Shown here in pieces: positions 1-11,346 of a stretch of DNA of 64,000 nt (position 1 is its first letter; each line of letters starts with the position of its first letter). The notes beneath the pieces are model-generated. The model saw only the letters and a program-made list of their open reading frames with translations, ran no database searches and had not been told where the DNA came from. The translations under genes were made by a program, and so were the position numbers. This DNA comes from Chlorokybus atmophyticus (lineage: Eukaryota > Streptophyta > Chlorokybophyceae > Chlorokybales > Chlorokybaceae): assembly GCA_009103225.1 (NCBI GenBank), contig RHPI01000638.1, forward strand, positions 115,241 through 179,240. Reading direction: 5' to 3'.

Positions 1-24
1 CCCCCCCCCCCCCCCCCCCCCCCC
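1..24. repeat. Poly-C run at the window start
   Basis: The window opens with 24 consecutive C residues. The same kind of C run flanks the N gap near 43.3 kb, so this is probably an assembly or gap-edge artefact rather than biology. Confidence 0.8.
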
Positions 25-562
25 TTCTTTCTCAGCCTTTGACAAGTAACAGGTTTTCTGAGAGTTCACGTTTGCTGTTTTCAACTAGTCATGGGGCTTC
101 CCCGACTATTGTTTAACACCTTGTAAACTTGATATTTTAAATATGATCAAGGCGAACAACCAATCAGTTAAACAAGTGCAAAGGCCTGTGTCGCTTTGGA
201 CTTGGGATGATTGTTGTGTGTTGACAGGGTATGTGTTGGGTGTTGTCCGGTGTGGGGTGTAACGGGATACAGCTATTATGTACAGGAGAAGTCTTGTCAA
301 TTGCAAGTTCGTCATGTAGTGGGTGGAGTGGGTGAAGTGGGTGAGCAGCACTGTGGTGTGATAATGTCTTCTGGACATGCATAAGAGATGCCACGCACAC
401 GCACATGCATAGTGCACATGCTCCTGCGTGTACGCGTATCACACACGCACATGCTGTCACACACTCGCATGCGTGCATGCATACACACCTATTTCGATAC
501 TTCGTGCTGCATTGCACTGAAAGCCAAGTACAGACCTACGACAGTTCTTTCTGCTTTCACAG
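25..562. other. 5' region of the RPAP3-like gene; first exon not resolved
   Basis: This stretch should hold the promoter and first coding exon of the downstream RPAP3-like gene, because the first recognisable exon at 563 starts after an acceptor and has no convincing ATG. I could not choose the start codon. The part from about 390 to 495 is alternating CA/CG/TG sequence like other introns here. Confidence 0.5.
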
Positions 563-3500
563 ACGGCGGATGTGGCATCCTCGCGCCTATCCGACCTCGG
601 CGTCAAACCATCCGCGCCCAACGCCCTCAACTCAAACAATACCAACAACATCAACAGTAAGAGCGCCGACGCTGAAGTCGACAACTTCCTTCGCGAGCTC
701 TCCGCATGGCAGGTGAGACTGGCAAGACTCGTACATGAAAAGCACAAGTTGGCACGTCGACACATATGTATGACACAACATGTGTGCACATGATTGCGTG
801 TGTTTTATCAGGCTAGTGTGAAGGAGGCTGATGCAGAGCTGAGAACGGTCTCCAGCAGCAACAACAAACCCGAGGCAATACACAACTCCACAACAACAGC
901 AACAACAGTGCGCAGCAGCAGCAACAACACGAATGACAGCAACAACACAAACATCAACAATGCCATCATCAATAACAGTAACAACACGCCCGCTTCAAGT
1001 ACAAGCATGAGTCAAAAAGACCCGAAAGATATCCGCAGCGGGGCCAATTATTACCGAAAATGGGATGAATTTACTGAAAAGGCTATGAAGGACGACGATA
1101 GAGAGGACGATAATAATGATATCAAGGCCAAGCCTGCTGCATCGACGGCGTCATCAGCGAAGCCAAAGGCGGCATGCGTGGTGGAGGCGATGGCGGATGC
1201 GACGGATATCGAGCGTGCGTGGGCGGCCGAGAGGGAAAAGGTGGGTGTGTGGGTGGGTTGGTGGTAGAGTGGCTTTGGAGCATCAGAGGTTGATGTTGGG
1301 TTGTGTGTCTTAGGAAAAAGGCAACGAGCTGTTCCGATCTAGGGACTACACTGCGGCAATCGAGGCTTACACCCTTAGCCTCCAGCTCTGTCCACCTGAG
1401 CAGGTACACTATACACATGCACTTTTCTATGAATACATGCATGTGTACACGCGTGTGTGTATGCGGGTTGGATAGAAAGGGTCAGGGCATGCACGCACAT
1501 ACGTGCACAAGCCCATGCGCATGAGCACGCACCACCACCTCGCACGCAACCCATGCGGGAATGCATGCGCACATACGCGCACGCACAAATACAGGCGTGT
1601 ATGCGCGTGTGTGTACGCATAGACAGACAGAAGTACACACATATCATTTCCCTTTTAGGCCCCTCTCGTGCTGGCAAACCGCGCGGCCGCGCACCTCAAG
1701 ACTCGCCAATGGTCCGAAGCCGAGTCCGACGCCACAGCCGCAATAACCCGTCTATCAACACCACCACACCACAACACCATCACCACCACCAACAACAACA
1801 ACCCCCTCAGGGTCAAGGTGTTGCTTCGGCGTGCGTGCGCGCGCCTCGAGCTGGAAGGCAAGGCGGGCGCGGCTCTGGCCGATATCGACGCGGGACTGGA
1901 TATCGACCCCGGGAGCAAAGAGCTCCAGGTGCTGAAGATACGCGCTGAGAAGGCACTCGCTAAGAGCCGAGCCAAGACGGATAACGATGGTTGTATGGGT
2001 GTCGCTGCTCCGGCACCTGTTGGCAAGAAGGTCGTGATTGAGGAGGTTGATGGGGAGGAGGATGAGGAAGAGGAGGAGGAGGATGACAAGGAGAAGGCGG
2101 AGGAGAAGGTGGAGGAGGAGGAGAAGGTGGAGGAGGAGAAGGAGATGGAGAAGGTGGTGGTGGAGGAAGACGAGGCGGAGGATGAGGGGGCGAAGAGGAG
2201 GAGAGAGGCTGAGGAGGCGAGAGAGGCTGGCAATGCTTGCGTGCGGGCCGGCGATTATCAGGTGCGCACACACCACATGTACCAATGCATGCTGAACCCA
2301 CAAACAGAGTTGCATCGAGGCATCAAGGCCCGCACAAGAGAAAGGCATGCACACAATGTTATGCACAGACACACAGACATACACAGTCACACGCACGCTG
2401 ATGCACGCCCCCACAAAAGCGCATGCAAAAAGCGCACACGTACACACTCGTGCACAACCTCATGCATGCGGGTGCGCACACACGTGCTCGCGCGCATGCG
2501 CATGTGCACACGCACAGGCATGCACATCAGTTGCACAAGCACACACACCTTACACAGCCACCTTGTACCAACTCATTCCGCTGCTGCGTGTCTGCAGACC
2601 GCAGAGGCTCACTACACGCGCAGCATCGACATCTCCCCCGTCCCCGACCCCCGCACCCACTCCAACCGCGCTCTCTGCCACCTTCGCCTCAACAACTACA
2701 CCTCTGCCCTGGATGACTGCACCACCGCCTTGACCCACATACCCACCCAACATGACCCCCATCTTAGGGCCAAAGTCCTCCACCGCCGCGCCACGGCTCT
2801 GATACACTTGGGCAGGAAGAAGGAGGCGTATCAGGATTACGTGGGCGTGTTGGAGATTGTGCCGACCGATGTGGAAGTGAAGCAAGTGGTGGATAAGTTG
2901 AGGGGTGAGATTGAGAGGGAGAAGGAGGAGGAGGCGTATAGACCGATGAGGAAGGGGGCGATGGTGATTGAGGAGGTGGAGGCGGAGGAGGAGGTGAAGG
3001 TGACCGAGAAGGACCAGAAGGTGAAGGAGGTCAAGGAAAAGGAGGTCCAGGAGATGGAGGTGAAGGACAACAAGGAGACCAGACAGGAGGAGAGGGAAAA
3101 CAAGGAGGTGGAGGAGAATAAACAGGTGAAGGACCGGGCAAGGGAGGCAGATAAGGCCAGGGAGAAGGGTAACGAGGAGTTCAAGGCGGCGAACTATCAG
3201 CAGGTGGGGGATTGCAATGATTTGTACAAGTTCTCATCACATGCTGCACCGTAGGCACGCCCACGCCCATGCACGTGCACACGCACATGTGCACGCATAC
3301 CCCCACCCCCACCTAAGCCACCCACAGAAGACTTCGACACCAGCGCACACTAACATGTGTGCTTGCATTATTGCGTGCAGGCGCTGGAGTGGTACTCGGT
3401 GTCGCTGGAGTTCGTCCCCAACAGCGCTGCCGTCCTTAGCAACCGCGCCCTCTGCCGCCTGCGCTTGGGCGACTACGCCGGCGCAGAGAAGGACGCCGCC

Positions 3501-4551
3501 GCCGCCCTCGCCTCAGACCCAACGTACATACAAAGCATCGCTAATCACAAGATGAACTTGTCCCAACCCAACATGCATTCCACCCTGTTGTAGGTTCACT
3601 AAGGCGCTGCATCGGAGGGCTATTGCGAGGCGAGGGATGAGGCGGTTTGAGGAGGCGAGAGAGGACTATGAGGGTGTGTTGCGTGCTTTGCCGGGCAATG
3701 CACAGGTTTGTACTTGTTATTCTGGTAGTTATGTTGCATGATGAGTGTTTGTTGTTGTCTTGGATTGTTGCTCAAGTGGTATGCGTTGTGTATACACAAC
3801 AGGTCTATGCTGAGTTAGACAGCTTGTTGGCTGAGATGGGATCGGTCAACACAACCACACCAGCGACAACACAACAACAAACCGGCAAGCAGCACAAACA
3901 GACAATAAGCAAAGAAGGAAAGCAGACACAACAACAGCCACGTGACAATAACGAACAAGTAGAGGTGTTGAAACCGACCACGCAACAAAAACAGCCGCAT
4001 AAAGTTGATGAGACGGTGGAAAGAGTTGCAGCGCTAGCCAACAGCAGAGCTGTTCAGGTAACTTAGGGTTCCAACAGCATTGCATTACTAAGTAACACAC
4101 GCACGTGCAAGCGCACACTGTGTGCCAGCATGTATGTGTGAAGTTGCTTATCAAGTTGTATTGTTGTGTTCAGGCCTTGCCTCCAACCCCGCGCAATGCA
4201 ACCGAGTTTGAGCGCGCATGCACGCTGCTACGTGGTGATACATCCTCCCTCACTGCGTACGTGCGTTCCATCCCTTTAAGCACCTACCCTCGCATCTTCG
4301 GCGATCTCCTCAGCGCGGGGATGATATCCGCCTTTGTGGGCGTCGTTGCGGATATTACTACTACCAGCGATGTCAAGGAAGCGTTCGATATCTTGCATGC
4401 GCTCAGTACGGTGAATCGGTTTAGCATGGCTGCTATGCTTTTGCCGAAGAAGGATAAGGAGTTGTTGAAGGGTGTGTTTGATGCACTTGCGGCATCGTTG
4501 GAGCTGAATGCGGATGCTGTGGGCTCGCTACGCAAAGTGTATCGGTCGTGA
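563..4551 (+). CDS. RPAP3: RPAP3/SPAG1-family HSP90 co-chaperone, three TPR blocks plus RPAP3_C domain (5' partial)
   Basis: Exons by splice phase: 563-712, 812-1240, 1314-1403, 1659-2261, 2598-3203, 3381-3523, 3594-3705, 3803-4057 and 4174-4551 (stop TGA), about 921 codons. The N-terminus (DNFLRELSAWQ, then ASVKEADAELR) resembles the RPAP3 N-terminal helix. A KDPKDIRSGANYYRKWDEF segment matches the short motif before the TPRs in RPAP3 and SPAG1. TPR block 1 starts at EKGNELFRSRDYTAAIEAY, block 2 at AREAGNACVRAGDYQ and block 3 at KAREKGNEEFKAANYQQ, separated by long Glu/Lys-rich linkers. The C-terminal 120 residues (FERACTLL ... KRFSMAAMLL-like helices) are an RPAP3_C domain, which in this family contacts the RUVBL1/2 ATPases. 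Human RPAP3 has two TPR blocks and SPAG1 three, so this protein mixes features of both. Inferred role: cytoplasmic R2TP-type assembly factor, including axonemal dyneins. The first exon is missing. Confidence 0.88.
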
Positions 4552-4554
4552 TGT

Positions 4555-5540
4555 TACTGCTCGCTGTACTTTTATGGAGCGACTGTGCAGTTTGTAGAGA
4601 AATCTAAGGTCGTAACTTACCAGGGTGGGGCTTCTGTATACTATGTATGTGACTAAGACCATATTCCAACTCCTAGTGTTGGATCTATTTGCTTGTGTGC
4701 TGTGAAGAGAACATCAGTGTTCCAGTAAATGTTCTTGGACTTGTGTTGGTCGCATTGTGCTGCCACAAAATTTGCTCGCCACATGCAGTGGATAAGCAGC
4801 ACAGCCATCTGATGCAGCACAGACGGTTTTTTTTTTGTTTTTTTTATTGCGGTATGCAGGGCCTGCGGCAGGCCGCCTGCCCCTATCGTATGTGAAACTA
4901 TTCGGTGAGTTGTGGCAGAGCAGCTGGGCGCGAGTCCACAGCTCTGTTCGTGCATGCGTGTGCGCTGGCCCGCGTGCTTGCAGATGCATACAAGTGCCCA
5001 TTGCACAGCATGCATGTGTGTGTGCTGCATACTTGACTATGACTTATACCTGACACGAGTGTGTGCACGCGCGCCACGCGCACGCGAGTTTGTAAGCATA
5101 CGCGTTTCAAGAAGTGTTTCTGCTCCTTACGCCATTGCAACAGGTGCCTCTGCCTTCGGGGTGCTTCACACGCCCATCATCTCCCCGCCAGCTGCTTCCC
5201 GTCACCTCCACCATCAAAGCCACGCCCTTCCTCCTCCACCCTCCCCCGAACCATCTCATTCTCCACCCTCACCCAAGCTCTTCCCTCCACCACCTTCATA
5301 CAAGCCCTCCCGCCACCGCTCGAGCACAAGCCCTCCCCCGCCCCCCAAGAAGGACACCATCTCAAGGAAGTTCCCACCACCTCCTCATGCTGTCCACAAG
5401 TCCACGGAAGTTCTTCAACCTCAATTACCATTGACACACAAGCGTACCACGGAAGTTTGACACCTCCAAGCAGGACTGCACGCCGAAGAAGGATGATACC
5501 GCGAGAAGAGATTTCCCGAAGTGGGGACACTAGCTGAAGT
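4555..5540 (+). CDS. Possible small proline-rich gene (weak)
   Basis: An open frame at 5151-5460 follows a good acceptor (gcaacag) and encodes a Pro/Ser/His-rich tail (SPPSPKLFPPPPSYKPS and similar). It can be joined in phase to an upstream piece ending at the donor TTCG|GTGAGT near 4902, reading SYVKLFG then ASAFGVLHTPIIS. No start codon or family was recognised. It could equally be low-complexity noise or 3' flanking sequence of the RPAP3-like gene. Confidence 0.25.
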
Positions 5541-6200
5541 AGCTAAACATCAGAAACTATTATAGCATCGAATACCCATGGCACAGCCGCAACCCTGCAG
5601 CCTTCCACCCCACCCCACTCAAGTACACTCATAAGAGGACAATAGGTTTGGCTCGGAAGGCAATCTAGTCATACAATTCCATATAGCTCATCAGACAAAT
5701 GTAAACATCTCGCCTTGCGCAATGCCGGTCTCATTGGGCTTTCAATTGATGTTATGCTGCACCAGCTCAACATATGCCAGTTCTCATGTACAACACATCC
5801 ATGAGGAGCAGAGTGACTAGCCTTCCCACCTTTCCCTCTTACCACTCCTCTCCACCCTGTTTGAAGCACAGCTGCCACAATACCAAGAAAGCAAGTATAA
5901 TTACTCGTAGTAGCAATATGCATGTGCGCTCCAGCGGGTGCCCCATGCATGCTGCCCTCTATTGGTGTACATGTGGAAGTACAGTAGGCCTTTTCCTATT
6001 CCTAATAGGCGTACCACTGTGATGCTTCTCCCTGTGCGATGGACAGATACAGAACCAACAGCACCACACAACACGCATGAAGCCCTCAACTGTGCTGCCA
6101 ATAACTTATATGTACACTAGTGACACTAGCCCTATACTGCCCTACGCTAGGCACAGATACGCCGACACAACAAGTAACTTAGCGCAACAGGTGTCCACCT
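5541..6200. other. Intergenic between two genes, nothing recognised
   Basis: Only short random open frames and no repeats. It lies beyond the 3' end of the minus-strand dioxygenase gene. Confidence 0.5.
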
Positions 6201-8234
6201 TCAGAGCGGTTCAAACGGTCGGTCAAGCTGCAGCCAATTATTGTCAGCCCACCTGCTGCCCTCCCCTTCAATGAAATGCACGCTGTAGGCGTGCCTGGAG
6301 AGAGGGGACTTATTCTCGTGACTCATATGGACAAGCGTGCCATGAAGCAGCACCAGCGAGCCCGCCTTCACCTCAAGCGGGACCAACTCCGTCAAATCAA
6401 ATTGCCCGTGGGGGTTGTTGAATGATGCAGTGTCGCTGCCCGGCTCACGGATGAAGCGCCTGTGTATGGGATCAGACTTGTGCGAGCCCGGCGTGGCCCA
6501 CAAACACCCGTTCTCCTTGTTCGCGTCTTCTAGCGCTACCCAAAGACCGATTGTGGATGGCGGGTCGGTGTAGAGGAATGTGGAGTCTTGATGAGGCACT
6601 ACCTCACCTCCTATGCCAGGTTGCTGCATACATGCATTGATGGTTACCATGAAGATAGGTGCTGCCAAGCGAAGAAGGTGATGGTTGTAGTGCATACACC
6701 TGTCTGCGTCGCTTATTGTACCTTGAATATGTACATGGACTGGATGGGAGTGGCTTGCTTGTAACCGATTGAGCGCAGAACAGCTGCCATTTTTGGAGAA
6801 CGAGAAAAGCTCCTGAACACTGGATCAACATCGTGCAGCGCGTGACCAACCTGTGCCAGAAGTGAACTTCTTTATCAGCTACCACGGGAACAGTAGCGAG
6901 TAAGTCAAACACTACTACTAGTTAACCCACCTTGTTGATTGATAACGACTTGGGACCTTTGAGATTGCCCTCGTCATCAAAGGCGTCCTCTTCAAAGAAA
7001 AAAGAAATGTTGCTGGCGCTGTTGAAGAAGTAGTCATTGGTCGTCTTGGCCTGATCTCTGAAACAACGCAACAACAATATGGTTCACTGCATGCGCTTAT
7101 TAATCGCTCAGGCATGGGGTGCAACTCTGAAGCACAAGTCTTACCGCGATGAGAAAACGGAGATGTCACGCGGATTGAATTCCTCTACCAATTCTTGCAT
7201 GCGTTGTCGCAAAGCCAACAACTGAACTGTGCTAGCGAAGTCTGTAATGACAAGGTAACCATCTCGTTCATAGTCCGCAACTTGCTGCGTAGAGAAGTAC
7301 AGAAGATTTGAATAGACTTATGCGAGATGACGCTTTTTTACAAACAAACAAGACGATTGGGATCAACCAGCTAAATTCTTCAGCGTGAATGCGACAGAGA
7401 GGCCACTTGTGACTTACGTATTAGTCACATTGTCTGAAGCAGAACGCAAAGAATGATATGCAGCATTGCAAATGTGCAGTTTCTTTGACTGCTGGTCTCT
7501 AATACTAGTACTAAGTGCAGGTGCAGTGTTAATACATTAACCTAAAAGCTTGAACCGATTGCAAACGCAACCTAATCCTAGTCGCATCGAAAGAACAACA
7601 AATGGCCGAAACAGCTGATGTTGTGCCTGTCAATGTCAATATAAATACTTCCGGCATCAGCAAGTGACGTAATTGCTTTGATCTGTCACAACACAGCGTT
7701 ATCGTCTAGTTGCTAATTGGTCTATAGTGTTCAGGCCTCTCGTACTTTACAACTTGACAATTGATGTATTGCAACCCAGAGTCACCATGAAACGCTATGC
7801 TTGACAAGCACGAAGAACAATGCGAACGCGATCCCTCTAAGCCAACTGCGCAAAGGAGCAACTTTCACTGATTGGACTGACACACACACACACACACACA
7901 TACACACACACACTACCTCTTTTGTCAACAGCCCGTCCACCGCTGCGCTGGGCATCCCCACTTGCCCAGTAACAGTAGCAGCAGCAATCGTGGCCTGGTC
8001 TGCCCTCCTCCTGCGCCCCCGACTCGCCCTCAGCCTCAAATCGGCAGCAGCAGTGTCGATTGCCTCATGCTTCTTCAAGCTCGCAGCATGTTGCCCTTCA
8101 ACCCTGCTACTTGACCTGGCAGCAACCCTGCGACTAGATTTGACCTGGATGTTTGCTCCAAACAAACATCTATCTCTGCTGCAGGACGATGACGTCCCAA
8201 CCGCCACTGCCACTGCCGCCGCCGCTACCGCCAT
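6201..8234 (-). CDS. PHYHD1: Phytanoyl-CoA dioxygenase-domain protein (PHYHD1-like)
   Basis: Five exons in consistent phase: 7917-8234, 7145-7284, 6931-7057, 6722-6850 and 6201-6623, giving 378 aa. Conserved blocks in order: [18 protein letters not shown] spans the exon 1/2 junction, then [15 protein letters not shown], the [21 protein letters not shown] region, [23 protein letters not shown] with the Fe-binding Hx[18 protein letters not shown], and a distal His plus the 2-oxoglutarate Arg region near [19 protein letters not shown]. The family is Fe(II)/2-oxoglutarate dioxygenases; the human homologue is about 290 aa. The extra ~85 N-terminal residues are Ala/Ser/Arg-rich with few acids, like an organelle targeting peptide (inference). 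A downstream Met before [14 protein letters not shown] could be an alternative start for a cytosolic form. The physiological substrate is unknown. Confidence 0.88.
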
Positions 8235-8541
8235 GCCGTGCCTGCAGCCCTAATTCAAGTTGACGTGGCATGTGCTTGCACTGATTCAATTGTTGCGCAA
8301 AATTGATTCAAGAATCTACACAGAACTTCTTGACAGTTGTGGTTCTAACTAATCCGGATCTAAGCAACCGCGAGAAACGTAAGCAATCTGAACAATTCAA
8401 AACTGGCGCCAAGTCGCGCCACACAATAGAAATTTGGCAAAGCTCCCAACAGTAGCGTTGGTTGGCTTGGTGTTGTGACGGCTTCAGCGGTGTGCGCATG
8501 CGCGTGCGCGTGCGCGTGCGCGTGTGCGTGTGTGAGTGAGT

Positions 8542-8607
<66 letters not shown>

Positions 8608-8700
8608 CCGTCGCAATATGTTTTCCCTGCCGGCCGACTAAATATTGGCAACGGCCGTGCACCTAAGGACACTAATCTAGACTGTCGTGGCTCAGTCCAC
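8235..8700. repeat. GC/GT then GA microsatellite upstream of the dioxygenase gene
   Basis: From about 8490 an alternating CG/TG run passes into GTGA repeats and then into a GA repeat to about 8605. It is simple sequence in the 5' flank of the minus-strand gene starting at 8234. Open frames crossing it are artefacts. Confidence 0.85.
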
Positions 8701-8744
8701 CTGTAATCTTGATACAGGGACCTAAAAGTAATTTTCGTTACTAT

Positions 8745-9062
8745 CAGGCCCTTTTTGTTACAATTTAGTCTTTAACAGTTGACTGTGGCTAATAACAGGC
8801 GCCTGTTAGTTACCTATTAGGCCCTAACAGATGACTTTATATAATTCACAGGCACTGGTTAGTTACACATCAGGCCTTAACAAGTGGCTTTATATAATTT
8901 ACAGGCACCTGTAAGTTACACATCAGGCCTTAACAGGTGACTACACCTAATTAGCAGGCACTTGCAAATTACACATCAGTCTTATGTAAGTGACTCAGCC
9001 TATGTGACAGGCACCTGCAGGTTACACACCAGTCCAGCGCAGGCGACTAAGCCTAATTCACA
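8745..9062. repeat. Tandem array of ~53-bp units, each with an inverted repeat
   Basis: At least five diverged units of about 53 bp start with ACAGGC at 8795, 8849, 8901, 8954 and 9007; a partial unit lies upstream and a decayed one downstream. Each has the form CACCTGT ... GTTACACATCAGGCC ... ACAGGTGACT, with the two arms complementary. Arms differ between units but remain complementary (see findings). Confidence 0.8.
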
Positions 9063-9427
9063 AGCACCAAATACGTAATATCGACAAGTTAAGGCATTCT
9101 TTAACAACTGAAGGTGACTAATGCCTAACTGTCGTCATATGTATTTGCATAGCTTGACTACACGCGACTGTCACTGACTGCCAGCATTGTTATGTGCATG
9201 TGCTGTGTACAGGTACTTGAAATGTGTACAGTGTCTCTCAGTCACTTGCCAAGGCTTGTAGTTCAATTTTGTGACTCGAATGCAGTTCTGTTGTATATTA
9301 TAGGGATGCAAGTATTGACATGAATGAGCATAATGACAATTGACTGAGCTGGTTTAAGATGCACAACACTCAGTCACAAGAGCCTTGTAGCTATGTACAA
9401 TACCAGCTAAACGGACTACCAACTGCG
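9063..9427. other. Intergenic, no gene seen
   Basis: No open frame or repeat of note apart from a decayed edge of the 53-bp array. It is the 3' flank of the minus-strand gene ending at 9428. Confidence 0.5.
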
Positions 9428-11346
9428 CTACAGCTCCTCTCCATCATCGCTGATCTCGTCATTACGGAACAAAGCACCACGCGCTGGGGCCTGTGGAGGA
9501 GACGCCGGAGCTTGCTCTTCCTCCTCAAACGGTTGTGCCAGCCAATCAATTGCCGATTCTACCTCAGCGAGCGGGTCACGAGCTGCTGTCTCTTGCAGCC
9601 AGCGCCGATTGGGATCTTTCAGGTATTTGACACAAGATGCAGTGCGGCGTTTCACAAGGGTGAATGGCTGGAGGGCTGCGTACCATTGCCTCATCTCCCG
9701 CTTCATTGACATGATCATGGTGTTGATTTCGCTGAGGTACTCTTCATGTTTGTCTATGCTGGCAGCTAGGAGAGGGTCTCCATCCTTGCCCTTAAGGATG
9801 CGCTCCACCTGCGTAGTTTACAGGCATGTCTTAGTGGCATCAAAAGCCACTATTCACTGCAACGCGTCTGCAAGCCTGTAGTCTGGGGCTACAGCATTCC
9901 TGAATTGCTAATGATGGAGTTCAGAGTGCTCACCGTAAGCAACAGGTATGCGAGGTGGTTGACTGTCAGCTGCCGGCGACCAGGTGTAGTGACGGCGTAA
10001 GACCAGCATTGCACGATCATTTGCCAGATTATGGGATTGCCCCATTCATGGATGTATCTCCTCCGCTCCGGGTCTGCAGTGTCGGTCACCTCAAATCTCC
10101 GCCATGACTTATCTGCGACAGGCATACCGACAAGGCATTAGTTACGAGATAGATAGTTCAAGTTGAGCCTGCACCAGGCTAAAATAGTGCATGTGACTTA
10201 CTTTGGAGCGCGTTGCGCATCTGGGCTTTTTGGGTCTCGGGGTCCATAAGGGCGTCGATGTGCCTGATTGAATCGGTTACAATAGGCGAGATGAGTACGT
10301 GTGTATGGAGGCTGAGTAAGAAGCCAGTGTTGCATAGCAGACGTGGTGGTGAGGGACCCAACTCACTTGCGCTTTTTGCTGTTAAACTGTTGACATACAC
10401 ACGTGCAAGTGACATGCCAACAACATCAACACAAGAGCATGACTGCTGCTGCCGCCATAGCATCCGCACACATGCTACATCGTGACCTCTTTTCTTCATT
10501 GCAACAAGTCTGGGCTTTATACCCCGCCAGTCTCTACACACGTCTACATTGGCAAGCACCGCGTGCGCTATACTCAGCCGATTGCTGTTCTGTAAGCTAC
10601 GCTGTCTAGCTCACAACCAGAGCTTTTCAACAAGCTTAACCACGCCTGCTAAGCTTACGTATCCACGAAGCTACGCGATTTCTCCCAAGGCTCTACCAAG
10701 CAGCCTGGTCCGGAGTCCGTCATGACTCGACCGTCTTGCTAAGTCTGGAGTCCACGCGCTTCTTCCTGGTACCTTCGACCCTCGACTCCTGTATGAAGGG
10801 CAAGCTGACCGGATACAAGCTTTACCCATGTAATACCTTCAACATAAACAGTGTCCACTTGTACTCCTTCTCAAGGACATGCTTGATCTTGGTGACGTTC
10901 TCAAACCGGACCTGCGTAGCTTTCTTCAAGGCGACACTCCAGTGGAAGGGGCACTCCTTGAGAGTCCAGTACACCTCATAGAACTTGGCCGCATCGGCCT
11001 CATCGTCATGGTCGAAGCCAACTACCTGTCACGGGTAGGTTGGTCAGTGTCACGGTGCAGTGCGGTCATGAAGCATTCACAGCACCTGACACATGACGTT
11101 ACAAATAGTGTCCTCCTTAAGATACACGTGGCTCTCTACCCAGTGGCCGTTTACGATTTCAATGACGGCATCTCGCAAATGCTGTCCACAGAAAAACAAT
11201 CCGTTACACACATACACACAGTGTCACAGTGTCACACAGTGCTTACCTCGTTGCCAATCTTCCACTTGCTTGGGGAAGGGTTGCTGACGGCCGAGGTTGC
11301 CACGTCACGGCCAAATGCGTTTGGGTTGGGGGTTCCAATCGACCCT
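9428..11346 (-). pseudogene. Unrecognised multi-exon gene broken by a solo LTR
   Basis: Exons in phase: 11247-11346, 11086-11181, 10367-11025 (interrupted), 10202-10263, 9934-10112 and 9428-9808 (stop TAG). Readable segments include VVGFDHDDEADAAKFYEVYW, HIDALMDPETQKAQMRNAL, FEVTDTADPERRRYIHEWGN and a Glu-rich C-terminus. The third listed exon carries a 457-bp solo LTR (10388-10844) plus a 5-bp target duplication. If the insertion is disregarded, the exon stays open and joins its neighbours in phase, so the gene was intact when hit. More exons probably lie upstream near 12.1-12.3 kb (MKRVW before a GTGAGT donor). I recognise no family. It sits among transposon genes and may be element-derived. 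With the LTR in place the exon cannot be read through unless spliced anew. Confidence 0.6.
10388..10844 (-). mobile_element. Solo LTR of an LTR retrotransposon, copy 1
   Basis: A 457-bp element, read on the minus strand, begins TGTTGAAGG and ends TGTCAACA, so it has TG...CA ends with a 6-bp terminal inverted repeat. It is flanked on both sides by the 5-bp target duplication TAAAC (10383-10387 and 10845-10849). It contains a TATAAAG box (10515-10521 on the plus strand as CTTTATA). A second copy lies at 17674-18127 in the opposite orientation. No internal retrotransposon genes are adjacent, so it is a solo LTR left by recombination. Confidence 0.9.

Noticed and set aside
2038-2447. Arg/Trp-rich and Leu-rich frames on both strands
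   Set aside because: Shadows of the Glu/Lys-rich linker of the RPAP3-like gene.
7801-8253. 150-aa plus-strand open frame
   Set aside because: Antisense to exon 1 of the PHYHD1-like gene, which is supported by splice phase and family similarity.
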